Shown here: one piece after another, positions 24,290 through 38,245 of the stretch
Position numbering within the stretch: position 1 is the stretch's first letter
Layout of the letters: every line of letters begins with the position of its first letter
Source: Mytilus trossulus
Taxonomy: Eukaryota > Mollusca > Bivalvia > Mytilida > Mytilidae
Length of the DNA stretch: 64,000 bases
Direction of reading: 5' to 3'
NCBI RefSeq assembly: GCF_036588685.1
Contig: NC_086380.1
Location: forward strand, 35,850,692-35,914,691
The notes under the pieces: model-generated
The model's input: the letters and a program-made list of their open reading frames with translations, nothing else
What the model was told of the DNA's origin: nothing
Databases searched by the model: none
Made by a program: the position numbers and the translations under genes

Positions 24290-25495
24290 TGGTGGAAGAC
24301 CGGCCGGAATTTTATACCATTTATACAGATACCTTATGGAATAATATTTTGTCTGTCACATGTCTATTGCCCTTGACCTCGATTTCATGGTTCACTGACT
24401 GCTTGGAAAATTTAAAGGTTTTTTTGTCATATAAAAACTCCGTTGTGAGTAATAGGATAAGTTTATCTGGTATAAAGTAGAATAACAAAACTACCGAACT
24501 CAAGGAAAATTAAAAACCGAAAATCCTTTAACAAATTGAAAATTAAAAGCTAAAAACATCAAACGAATGGTAGACAAATCGGTATATATGGGTTACTTGC
24601 AAGTCTACGTGTCTGTCAGTCAGGTTTCACCTGACCTCGACCTCATTTCATTAGTCAGTGAGCAAGGTTATTTTTTCGTGGTCAATTCTGAATCTCTTAT
24701 AATATAAGAAATAGACCTATCATTTTGGTGTATGGAAGAATTGTTTAGTATAAATTAAATGTCCGACTGGCAGGTTTCATCCGACATTTACTTTATTGGA
24801 CAATGTTTAGTTTATGGTTTGGTCTATATCTTAGATATTAAAATGATCTAAAATCAATAGGGTCACTTTATTTGGTGTTTGCATGATTGCAAGGTGTACA
24901 TGTCCGACTGGCAGGTTTCTTCTTACCTTGACCTTATTTTTTTTGTTCATTTTAAAACAATGTTTATTTGCTAAGTTGTGGCTTTGACTGTTTATCAGAT
25001 ACTATATAAACAATGTGTGGCCGATGTACTTGATGTATGGTTATTGTAATATGTTCTAGTCTGACTGGCGGGTTTTATTTGACCCTGACCGTATATTCAT
25101 GGTTCATTCAGCACTGTTCAGTTTTTGTCTATGTATCTGATACTATAAACAATATGTGGCCGATATATTGGATGTATAGAGTGATTGCAAGTTGTTCTTG
25201 TCTGACTGATAGGTTTCATGTGATATATTTGATGTCTAAAATGACAAACAGGGGTTCTTGTCCGACTGGTAGGTTTCATATGATCTTGACCTTATTTGTA
25301 TGCGTGTATGGTTCACTGGTTAATGTTAAGTTTTTATGGTTCAAGTTTTTTGGTTGGATCTGTTACTTCGGTACTATAAGCTACAAAACCACTACATTTG
25401 GTAAAAGGAATGATTGTAAGATGTATACGTATTTGTTGGGCATGGTTCACCTGACCTGGTTTTCATATACATGGGTCATTTCATCTTTCTAAAAT
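24290..25495 (+). repeat. Degenerate tandem repeat, about 150-bp units
   Basis: At least six diverged units contain TGTCCGACTGGCAGGTTTCA (or close variants) at about 24605, 24755, 24903, 25055, 25198 and 25255, each usually followed by TGACCTTGACC and TTCATGGTTCA. Related to 5760-6640. The 151-residue frame at 25037-25492 is built from these units and is rejected as a gene. Confidence 0.7.
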
Positions 25496-27166
25496 CTGGA
25501 TGTGCATCTGGTTTCACAGTACTGGTTTTTGATTCTGGTAATTTACAATCAAAACAATGACTCTGTGAGGTTTGAATAAGTAAAAATCAGAGTCATTGGG
25601 ATAGAATCCATAAGAAACACATTTAAAACTTCTGGATATGTGTGCCTGAAAATTATGTCGAAGATTCTTGCATAGGTTTCATACAAGTAACAAAATCTGA
25701 TCATATATGGTTACTGGTACAGTAGATTTGTAATTACGGTAATCTAGTAAACTTTCTAAATACTTTAAAGCCGATTTCAATAAGTGTGTTGGCAATGGTA
25801 ATATAGCCAGTCCCAGACTAGATTCTGTGATTCAGTGTTGGTCCTTGTTACTGTCAGAGACATATATGTCTCTGTTACCGTATATCATATTTGTTTTTTG
25901 TTCATTGTTTTGTATATAAATCAGACTGCAAGTTTTCCTGTTTTAATTGTTTAATATTTGTCATGTCAGGACTTTTTGTAGCTAACTGTGCAGTATATGG
26001 CTTTTGCTCATTGTTATAGACTGTAAGGAGATCTATAGTTGTTAACTTCTATGTCATTTGATCTCTTGTGAAAAGTTGTCTTATTAATAGGGGCAAATTG
26101 AAGTTTTTTGTGTACTGGCCAGCTGGACCAGTGGACTAAAAATCTACTGGTACTGCTAAAATGACATTCATTTGACAAGTGATAGATGCTTATAAAATTA
26201 CTTTCATTTATATAATTTACAACTTTTTGATGTTTCACTTTTGCAATGAAATGAACAAAAGTTATAACTTGCTTGTCATTCCCGTATGGCTGTCCAATAT
26301 TTACACCTTTCATCTCGTCAGGTTCTCACATCCAAAGAAAATCTGTAAATGAGCTTCTATTCTCAGCAATAGCATGTTCATTTCTTAATATGTTCACCAA
26401 CCTTTTGAAAATGTTTTGATTCAAGTCTGAATGGTTTTCCCTGCCTTTAATTCCTCAGGTACATCCCTAGCCTTTATTCCTGTGGATTTTTTTTGGCTGT
26501 GCTGGTATTCATGAGCAAGTAAAGTATTAAACTTAAAATTTGAAGATCCCCTTACAAAATACAATCTAGTCCTGTCAATGCAATTTTTTCACATGTTGTA
26601 CAATTCTTTGCATTGTGATTGCAGTCAGTGATTTTTAATTGACAATTTTGTACTGGTCAGCCAGACCACTAGCTGACAAAATCTACTGGTCTGATGCAAA
26701 ATCTTCTGTACTCAAACAACCGGACCAGCTCAAATTTCAACCCCTGCTAATAACTCATGTTACCAATCATACATCTTCATATTTTTATATTAAGTCTGCA
26801 GAATGTATTAATTATGATTCTTTTGTCCTGTTTTATTCAAATGATAAATATTTTTAAAACTTTACCCTAATAATTGAAGAACTAAATGTCTTTTTTCTTC
26901 TTCAACTTATTACATTGGGCAAGGAGAGTTCTTTTTAAATCACCTATAAATTTTATCAATCATTACCTAGTGTGGAATATTTCATCGTGAAATGTAGTGA
27001 CTGTGGTCGTGTGAATTTAACCACATCTACTGATACTTATTTGAAGAAAAAAACCAGAGCCCAAAACAGTATTTTTAAAAGAGAAAACCAATATGGACAG
27101 CATCTAATGATTTTAAGTGTGTTATTCAATAAAGAAAAATGAAAAGTAATATAATGATATAAATAT
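25496..27166. other. Intergenic region with two short repeated phrases
   Basis: 25975-26085 is a diverged relative of R3 (TAGCTAACTGTGCAGTAT ... TTGCTCATTGTTATAGACTG), also at 50340-50485. A TGTACTGG-CAGC phrase occurs at about 26109 and 26648. The last few hundred bases should include the FTSJ3 3' UTR. No gene seen. Confidence 0.45.
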
Positions 27167-30100
27167 TTATTTTTTCTTTCTTCCTTTTCCTCCTCCTTTC
27201 TTTCTATCTTGTGCTTTCTGTCTTTTATTATCTGATTTCATTCGTGGATCTACAACTTTATAAGGGCCTTTATGGCCAGATGGACGAGCTGCTCGTTTAC
27301 CCATTCCTTTTTTAGCAACCACATATTTAATTTCTTTCTTTTTGGTTGTTAATAAGCCTGCTTTCTTGTAGATTCTGCAATAAAAATAATTAATGTTACA
27401 TGTATGTGGCAGCTGTAACAAATAGTATGTTTCTATTAACTTTATGTCAGTATGTTGGGGGTGTTTTTGTTGCAGATCAGTGTTTTAGTTGTTCTGTTTT
27501 GTCTCTTAATTTGCTCCGGTTTTAGTTTAGAACCAAGACTTATTAATTTTAACTCTTTAAATCATCTATATGTACACAGTCTTGATTTTTAAGTCATCTC
27601 TAAAAGAGAACACTAACAACCATTTTTTACATCATTATACAACCTTGTGCCTAATGTGTGAAGATAGAAGTGCTAACCACTACATCAATTTCACTTTAAG
27701 ACAAAGTATCACTTGTGTATATCTAATATGTTAACTTATACTGCATATTGTTGTCTTATGAAGACATTCACCAAGTTACAAGATGTTTATTCAAAATCTA
27801 GATTATAAAATACTACACATGTTTTCTAAAATATATAAATAACAAGAATGTGTCCATAGTACACGGATGCCCCACTCGCACTATCATTTTCTATGTTTAG
27901 TGGACCGTGAAATTGGGGTCAAAACTCTAATTTGGCAGTAAAATTAGAAAGATCATATCATTGGGAACATGTGTTCTAAGTTTCAAGTTGATTGGACTTC
28001 AACTTCATCAAAAACTACCTTGAACAAAAACTTTAAGCTGAAACTAATGCACTATCGTAGGTGGGGCATAAAATTGTAAAAACTGCAAATATTGTTTGCC
28101 TTCAGACAACCCTCCTCAATTCATTGCAATTACAATCTCTTATGAATTACATTCTAAATACATGTACCAATAATCAATTTCGTCACATTAACCAATTTAG
28201 GAATCTGATATTATTATTTGGTATAGGATTAGGTCATTTATTAATTATAGAACATCAATATCTTAGGCAATAATCCAATGAAGATTGTCAATTAGCTAAG
28301 GTCTAAAGTCCAAAGTTGCCATAGTCTTCGTCAACAATGGCTCTTGGATGATCAATAAGTGGATAATTAAGTAACGTAAAAATGAAAATAGTTAATAATA
28401 TGATGTAGAGTGATACACTAAAGTGGCCGTTCAATTTCGGTCAGGAAACTTGAGAACATATTTGTTTTATCATTGATCTCCTAATACTTGACAAGTTCTG
28501 ATAGTTTGACATATGGTATCAACAATTGTCTATTATCATTATGCTGCCGCTGTCTCAAAGTGTATAGTGCTTAACTGTCTTACCTAAAATGCTTTTTATA
28601 CTTCATTTTGCATGGAGTATTTCTAAAACATAACTTTGAAATATGTTTTTTTTTAACTTTTCCTTGACGTTATCTATCTTCTTAAACCATATTTACAGTT
28701 TTTCATAAATAATAAATTGAATATTTATTTATTGCTCATTATTTGAATCTTTTATCAACCAGGATGTTTAAAAATGCATATATTTTTTAAATCTGTTAAA
28801 AATCAATATTTTTTCTTATTTATTTAATCCTTTTTAGTACATATAATACAACCATATCCAATTTTATAGCCTAAAACAAATTATATTTAGTTCATCGAGA
28901 AAAAAACCAAACTGATATGGCTTTCAAAGGATTACTTGTTTAGAATAACAAACAAATCTACAGAAATGTTCCAAAACATTCATTTCTCATCTAATAATGT
29001 TTTGGGGTAAACATTTTTAATAAAACTTTCCTTTAATTATTTTTCAAAATATCTAATAATGAATCCTAAATTTATTAAAATATTAACATATAATTACTAA
29101 AATCAGAATTTAATGTACATGTATCTCTTTTTATCTTTGGATCTATTTCTACAAATTGTGCAAAACAGCTCTGAATTTTGACTGCGATTAAATATTTGAC
29201 AAAGCAAAGGTTTCTGACACAGAATAAATGTGGTATTTGAATTTAATCTAAACATTTACCTTTTATAGTCCAATAGCCAAGATGTAAATACATGGTTAGA
29301 TTCAGCATATTGAAGAACTTCAGGAATTTTGTTTTGCTAGAGTCATACCAAATCTAATATGTCTAATTATGGACCTTTTGAACCTCAATGCGGACTTATT
29401 AGAAAATGTGACAAAAAATTGAAAACCACAAAAATTTTCATCTTTCAAAAAAAACACCATTCAATTGGCCAAGAAATAAGCAATTTCTTAACGTATTAGA
29501 AAAGTTTTTTTTTTTATCTACTTTTTGCTAAACCATAAGTAGGGCCATAATCCTGACAATTGATTCCAAACTTCCTTTTAGGGTATGGAATCATGTAGTA
29601 CAATTTCATAGAGATTCATACTCTTAAAGACAACTCTTTTCTCATCTTGGTCTATATGCATATCTAATAAAGGACACTTTGCCACATTGTAGATAAAAAT
29701 AGAATTCATGACAAAAATCTCTATTTTGTTGATCTTGTATTACTAATCATTTTAAGGTGGTACCCAACACTTTCACAAAAATAAATTTGGCTCGTTTAAT
29801 TTTCATCAAATTTTGACGAGTATTTACTTTGACCCTTACACAGAAATATGAAAATTAAAAAAAAATTTAACCAACAGTTTTGTCAGAAAAATTACACTGG
29901 TTATATAGTAGTTTGACAAACACCATTTTTGATCATTGAGAAGCTTAATATTCCTGTTACAACACAAGGTAATTAAAATGTTTATCTGACTTTACAGAGT
30001 TATCTCCCTGTAGTTAGGTACCATTTTAAGAGTCTGTTTAGTTTCTTTCTATCATGTCTATATAGTTTAGTTGTTTCTCATCAAATTTACCTATATACAG

Positions 30101-33100
30101 GTTTAACTTTATCTACTTAAATTGTTTGCAGATGTCAATCTAAATTAAAATGCTTGATCAAACTTTGATACAAACAAAACAAGCAAGCAAACCAAACATT
30201 GAACTTGCTAGCATTAGGATAACAGCTGTAAGGGCAATTACTCCTATATAAATGACTGACAGTCTGCTAACTATATAGGCAAATAATATAATGAAATAAC
30301 TCCAATTAGGAATTGTCTTAATTGTAGATCTTTCTTGCTGATTAATTTTGCTTATTTAAGTTTATAATAATACTAAGGAGAGATTGACAATTTTGACCAT
30401 TAGTCACATTTGTAGAATTTGTGTATGGATAATTTTTGCAACTTGAAATTTCTCTCTATCTTAGTTTTCAAAATGATAGGCAAAATATGAAAATGGGTAA
30501 TAAGTACTATAAGAAGTTTTGATGAACAATAGGTAGAACTCACATTCTGAACATTTTTGCTATAGTCAGATTTTCTTCATTTACAACAGTTTTTTTTAAA
30601 ATAGACAACCTTGCATTTCACCCATGTTCTATTTTTAGCTATGTCAGCCATCTTGGTTAGCAAGATGGGTCAACTGACACATTTTTTAAACTAGATACCC
30701 AATGATGATTGTGTCCAAGTTTGTTTGAATTTGGCCCAAGAGTTTCAGGAGGAGATTTTGTATAAGTTTTATACCATTTGGTTGGGACAAACTGAAGCTA
30801 GAGAGTGGCGATGGACAAGAGAAAACATAAAGTCCCCTCTCCATCAGCGGGGCTGAAGGTTCACCTTATAGGTAGTTGACACATTATTTTGCATTATGGA
30901 ACTTAATATCAAATCAGATTAATGCATATCATTTAGTACTTTAATTGGCAGTCTGTTTTGCATAAAACTTTGTAGTTTTAAACTGTGCAAGATACGGTTT
31001 CCACTTTTCCCATGCTTCATCAAATATTTCATGCATTATAGCCACTGTAGACATGTAATTTTTATAAAGTAAAAAAAAAAATACCAAACCAATGCCCCAT
31101 AATGCTTGCTATCTATTATATTTTAAACAAGAATATGTTCATAAGTACACAGATGCTCCACTCCCACTATCATTTTCTATGTTCAATGGACTGTGAAATT
31201 GGTATAAAACTCTTTTTTGGCTTAAAAAATAGAAAGATCATATCACAGAGAACATGTGTACTAAGTTTCAAGTTGTTCAGACTTCCACTTCATCAAAAAC
31301 TACCTTGATCAAATTTTTTACCTGAAGCGGGAGAATGACGAACGAACATAAGCACAAACCAGAAAGCATAATGTCCCTCTACTATCTTAGGTGGGGTATT
31401 AAAATATGAGACATTTCTTGCATTTGACATATTTGTTTCACTATCAGAAATGGCAGTTATGCTGGTGTGTTAGAAGCAGTAAAAATTAAAAACAATATAA
31501 GGTAAAAGATCACCTTATAATATTATGATCCAAGCCACTGTTGGTTCAAATTGGCCTAGTGGTTCAGAGAAAATTCATTTTTTTGTGATAAGTCTTCAAC
31601 AAAAACATACACCAAGTGATGGAATTAGCATGTGAGCTAAAACCAAATATATAAACAATGAAAACCCTTGAGTTAACATGTAATGACATTAGGCAATATG
31701 TATGCACGTAGATCCCTTTGTTTACAGTTCACCCCTCCAGTGCTGCTAGGGTACTGCAGAATCTCACTCCCTATCAGGTTTAAGGGAGATGTGCCACTAA
31801 CATATTTTATAATGTATACCAATGGACAAGGACAATCCCCACCATAACACAAGGGAGTGCTAGGACACCAGGTAGTCTGTTATTATGGTGTCCAGAGTAA
31901 GTTGTAGTGCTCGGACAGAATCACTTGGCTGATCAGCAGGAACAGTCAAACCAGAGAGATACATATACATTGTATCAGCAGATTGATCACCAGGTCAATG
32001 AATGGAAAACTTTCACCAACAGAAGTCCTACAAAGTACCCATTCGTTTTCTTGTTTTAACTTCTGTCTTGGTATCAGGGTTGTGTGTGGTTGGTTAAAAA
32101 TCATCATTTGATGACTGAATCTTCAGCAATGTAGCCATCAGCCTTAACCACTAGACCATGAACCCACTCATGCCAATAACAGCCCTAGATATTATCACTA
32201 TATAATAAACTTACTGTTTAATCTGCTGCATTTTATCCCTCTCATTAATATCTACTGTATCAGAGACGGCTTCAGCCCTCTTCCTGGCTCTGTCTAACCT
32301 TTTACCTTCCTACAATCAACAAACAACATTTTATATGGAGAATTGAAATTTCAAATTTTGGCTTTATCATGACGGTCAGTTTTTATAAGTGGAGGTAGTC
32401 CCTTAGAGAACCATGACCTTTATACAGTAAAATTATAATACTGAAACTCAATACAAGTCAATTAAAATTAGACTTTGAAAAGTTTGCGTTTTATATATAA
32501 AAGTTTAAAGGTTTAAAGTACTCTAGCATAGAGCAATATGGTAATCAGGCTAGATCAGCTATTTTAAGTTCTACAATGTTTTACTCTTTTCCTTTCCTTG
32601 AAGATAAAAGGGTCGAAAGATGTGAAGGTTTAACCTTATATGGAATTATTCTAATCCATGCAAATAGAAAAGAATGATGGACAAAGCATGCTAATCCACG
32701 TAAATGTAAAAGAATGATGGACAAAGCATGCTAATCCACGTAAATATAAAAGAATGATGGACAAAGCATGCTAATCCACGTAAATATAAAAGAATGATGG
32801 ATAAAGCATGCTAATCCACGTAAATAGAAAAGAATGATGGACAAAGCATGCTAATCCACGTAAATAAAAAAGAATGATGGACAAAGCATGCTAATCCACG
32901 TAAATAGAAAAGAATGATTGACAAAACATCTACTCACCCTTTGTTTTTTCCTAGCCTTGGCTTCTGCTACTTTCTTGATAGGACGAGCATCTATATCTTT
33001 CATCTTCATTTTATACTCCTGAACTTCATCCTGAAATTATATATACATTAAGTTATTTTTTTACACTATTGAACTTTATCCTAAAATTATATATACAAAA

Positions 33101-36100
33101 ACACATAGCTTTTGGGGCCCTTTACAGCTTGCCGTTGGGAGTGAGCCTAGGCTTTGTATTGAAGACCATACCTTGACCTATAATGGTTTACTTTTATAAA
33201 TTGTGACTTGGATAGAGTTGTTTCATTGGCACTCATACCACATCTTCCTATATCTAGTTATAATTTTATACTCCTGACTTCATCCTGAAACTATATACTG
33301 TAAATTCGGAAATTATTGTGTGCATTTATTATTGAGATTTTGTCATTTTAGATTTTGAGAAAAATCCTGTTTAATTCATATAAAATATTTCAAAATTCGA
33401 GTTTAAATTATTGCGTTTACAACTCTGTCGTATTTTTCGGAATAATAAAAACCTCACAATAATTTCTGAATTTACAGTACTTATGCAGCTATATCTTCAA
33501 TTTAAATGAAGCTAAATGTTAAACTGGACCAATCACTTATGTCATGCCAGACTGAATAAACGACACAAATGTTTTAAATCTTTGTATGTGCGAAATTGTC
33601 AGGAGGTATATGACAGAATTTTTTAGATTTCTTTGCCATTTGTAGTATATAAATATTCTCCAATACATAGGTGAATAGTTATCAACACCTTGCAAATAAT
33701 TCAACTAAAACAAGAATGTGTCCCTAGTACACGGATGCCCATCTGCACGATTATTTTCTATATTTTCTAGGACCATGAAAAAGGGGTAAAATCTCTAATT
33801 TGGCATAAGAGTTAAAAAGAACATATCATAGGGAACATGTGTACTATGTTTCAAGTTAATTGGACTTCCAAAAACTACCTCGACCAAAAACTTTAACCTG
33901 AAGTGGGACAGACAGCCAAACAGAAGGACAAACAGAACAGAAAACATAATGCCCATAAATGGGGTCTAATAAATGGGGCATAAAAATAGCAATAATGACA
34001 TTTTAAACAGGCAATGAGTTGTATGCTTTTGGACTTAGTTAAAGACCTGTGTGATTTTAAGACATTCAATAAAAGTGCTCTTCCATTTGCTTTTGAATAA
34101 GGTGTCTGAATTTTGTGACATGACAACAACACAAATGGATCATACAAAGGAAATACCACGGATCATTTCATCACGCCTAAACTTTTTTTTTACAATAATG
34201 TTATTTCACAAAACTAAACTTGCTAGAATATATACATATGAACATACATATATATTGAGGGATTAAAAAGAGTAAATAACTTACCTTTGTGACGGGTAAA
34301 TCTCTTCTAGTATGCTTTGATTCATCCGCAACGAACCATTCTGGCAGAAATTCATCATCATACATATACCTGCAATATATAAAACTATATAGTAGTGGTA
34401 CACATTTGTTTTTCATAAGCATGAATAGATTGAACTTTTGTTTAAAGCTCATCCTGAACTTCTAATATTTGTCAACAGATGTTAAGCATCCAACAAGCAA
34501 CCAAAAAAGGTACATTGAATGAACATGATGAATCATATATTGTGAAACGCTGAATTTAAATCAGCTAATCATTTATCAAACATTTAATTACCATGATTCC
34601 TAATTATTTAGAGCATATTTGTCTCAATTCTGTGTCTCAATAAAGATATCTTTTGAATTTTCCCAAACATTTCCTTTGTCACAATGCTTATATTATAACA
34701 TCACAATAAGAACTTATTTTTAATGACGTCATCTACGAATGTTGACCTGGATTCATCCATAAAATACAAATTCATTACTGTGAACTTGGGGTTAACAGCT
34801 AAAAGTAATGCAGTATATAAATAAAACAAAGAGAAAAAGTTGAATCAGCATAAGGAACGTCACAACTATATTCTAAAGAGGGATTTTCTACTTTCTCAAA
34901 GTATAAAAAGATTGGTGTAAGGTCCTACCTATGATATCCATCATCAACAATATCACGTTTCCTCTTCCGTGATGTTACCATGGCAGCTCCAATAGCTAAT
35001 CCTACAGCATTTAACTTTGGGATATTGGCTGCTACAATAATAAATTATACAATATTCTTTATTCAATATTTTGTATAAAAGCCTAACTTAAAGCATGCAT
35101 GCATAATTGTAAGAGAAATGTCTTGTGAAATTATCTTGTGTTACTGTACAATGTGTAAAAAAACACATTCTTTACATAAACAAAACATTAAATCTTGAGA
35201 ACATCATTTACTGTCAACCAACTAGCATTCGGTGAAAACAATTATGAGACAAGCAATGTTTTTTTTCATTTGATCATTCAAAATGTAAATATATAAACAG
35301 ACATGTGTGCTGGGGGTACCAGGATTTCCCGAGAAATACAAGAAAAACGTAATATCCCCAAAACAAACTGATATATCCTGAGAAAAAGATTTTTAATGGT
35401 GTTATAGGTATTTCATTTTTTATAAAATTTACTTCTGGATACTATCTTATGATCATAAACAAGTTTCTCTCCAAGTTTGGTAGAAATCCACTATAGTTTA
35501 AGAAAGTTATTAAAGTTTCAAAAACTTTAATCACAAGGGGAATATTTGTGGACACTGCTGGTAACGACGGAATGTAGGATCGCTATGTCTCGCTGGAAGG
35601 CTCGACAAAAACAAATAATATCTTTAATTAATATTCTTTAATATTGTTAAAAGTAGTATAACACTATAAAAAGTAGCATAACACCATACAAAAACTTTTC
35701 TCGGGATATATCAGTTTGTTTTGGGGATATCACGTTTTTTCTTAAATTTCTCGGTAAATCGTGGTACTGGTGTGCTGCTGACAACAAACAAACAAATAGC
35801 TCATACACCTAAGAGAAATCCTAAACTGAGAAAATACAACACATTATAAGTTTACCTGAATCTACTGGTACCGTTTCAAAACCATCCTTTTTTGTCTGTG
35901 CTTTTTCTTTTTTTCTACTTTCCTTTTCCTTTCTATAAAGTTCTGAAGTATCGTAATCACTGTCACTAGCATTGCTATCACTACTACTTTCACTTTCAGT
36001 ATCACTGTCATCTGACAAACCACTATCATCTGAATCTTCTAACTGTTTTTTAGATTTTGAATCAATTGGATGTTTGCCATTAGTCAATGTATCACTTAAT

Positions 36101-38245
36101 TTTTTGTCTGCAGTTTCAGCAATTTTTACACTTGGTTTCTGGTCAAGAATTTTTCCACCTTTTTTAACATATTCAGTTGCCATTGTTTTTAATTCAATGT
36201 CTTCATGATCATCATCAACTAGATCAGCAAATATATCCTACAAATAATAACAAAAATATCAATTAGCAATTTTTTAAATCTTATTTTATCCCTTGTATTT
36301 ACCAAATGAAAATGACATTACACCATTGACTGAATGTCAATTGTTTAATAAGTAGTTAACCAATCACAATAGCTTTGGGCTCTAGTTGAAAATTTTACCC
36401 AGAATGGTTTAGATTCTGGAATGGCAAATTAACTATTGAGCTGCTATCATACATTCAGGTATTTTCATAGCAAGTGCATTTTTATGGAATCTTAACAATT
36501 CAATTTATACAGTAAAATGAAGTCATGCTACTTTAAAGGAATATGTGCAAAAACATGATAAAAGCTAGCAACAACATATTCCTTTGCCACAGCAACTCTA
36601 ATATATATAGCCCAATATTCTGTTTTTTTTAATAGTTGCCATTTTCCCTTAAGGGCATACGATACAGTTTTGATCCTGTATTTACAAGTTCATGAAAATT
36701 TGCATTTAGGCTATTTTCTACCTGATTTAATGAAATATGTTATAAAAAATATATCTTCAAGTGCTACTTTTTGAGTAAAATGAGGTCGAAATTTTGTATA
36801 TTTGCTCAAAATTCAGATTTGTGGCCGTTATTTCGTTTTCAAAAGAAAGACATAACTTTTTTGTTATAAAAGATAAACACAAATTGTTTTCTGTTAAATA
36901 ATCGGTAATTTCTGTATTTTATAAATATCATAAAAAAATATACAATTTTTTATTCAGAAATAACTCGTATTGATCAAATGTTCATGAATTGAGGAAAAAA
37001 CGTCATTTTTTACTGCATGTTTAATTAAAAAAAATCCTTACAGTTTTATAAAATTTGGGTCACATAATCTTCCTGCAAAATGAAACAAAATGCCGTTTTG
37101 AAAAATAGGGGTCCATGAACTCGTTTTCAAATTAAATCAGTTTGAATGATAAAAATCAGTCGAAAAATGCATCTTTTCACGATATGTCACAGTTTGACGT
37201 CGTGAAAATAACAAATTACGTTAGCAACGTCATTACCTTCCCTGTAACTGTATCGTATGCCCTTAACTAAACAATCTTTGTGTATATTGCTCTTTTTTGT
37301 AGATGTTTGCAAATTTGCATCAAATAACTTTTTATGCTTGACCATAAGAGGGAAGATCACTTTAATCTTTGATATTCAAGTTACTGATACTGACCATTCA
37401 CCAAGAGAGGATTACCACTCACTCGCTCTAATAAAACTAAATTGAAAATCTATCTCCCAATTATATAAACTTTATTCTAAATACTGTACTTCAAATACTT
37501 CACATACCTTACTGAACCAATTATTTAATTTTTTCTCCGTCCTTTGATCTCTATCTTCCATCTTGACCAGTAATGGATTCTCATCATTATCTTCTGCTTC
37601 CAGATCACTACAATGACAGTCAGAATAATATATATATTTTTGACAGGTACATGTTACAGAAAGATAAATTACCAACTTTCCATTATGAATTTTCCTCAGA
37701 GTAGAGTATTATTATGATTTTACTTTTTTACCAAGAAACTCTTTTTTTACTGAACAATAAATTTGGAAGATTTAAGACAACCCTGCTTGATGCATATTCT
37801 CCATTTAAAAGAAAGTCAACTATCTTTTTAAATAGGAAGATTGAGTTGTAAAAGTTTTTTTTATATCACAAGTATATTTTGTTCATACTAAGTGTGATCT
37901 TTAAATTTCTATAAACATTATATAGAGCGATTGATATATTCCTTCCATTCTACAAAACAATTTACAGACAATGACAGACTTAAGCCAATGCATGATTTTA
38001 TTTCTGCCGATTTATATTTTGTAAACATACCCTTCGATTTCCTCATCATCCATTTCCTCAAACTCTGGCTCCTCCTCTCCCTCATCTCCTGACGAGTAAA
38101 GGTCAGAATCTAGGTGCTCCTTGTCCTCACGATCAAATGTCAGTTTTCTCTGTTGAGCATTAAGATCATCATCTTCTTCTACATCTTGTTCTGCAGCATA
38201 CTCATCAGCAATCATTGTATCACCCTCTTCAACATTATCCAATTG
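27167..38245 (-). CDS. FTSJ3: FTSJ3 exons 11-18: acidic linker and Spb1_C domain
   Basis: Residues about 414-839. Exons 11-13 encode acidic low-complexity sequence: [28 protein letters not shown], then [19 protein letters not shown]. Spb1_C starts around DGFETVPVD and [20 protein letters not shown], then [39 protein letters not shown] and [15 protein letters not shown], ending in a basic [11 protein letters not shown] tail. Basic clusters fit nucleolar localisation. The last intron (27375-32214) is 4.8 kb. Exon 16 has a 40-bp tandem array beginning just inside its donor. Confidence 0.92.

Noticed and set aside
25037..25492. 151-residue frame
   Set aside because: It coincides with decayed tandem-repeat units; composition and lack of domains argue against a gene.
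26014..26313. 99-residue minus-strand frame
   Set aside because: It overlaps an R3-related repeat and has no recognisable protein pattern.
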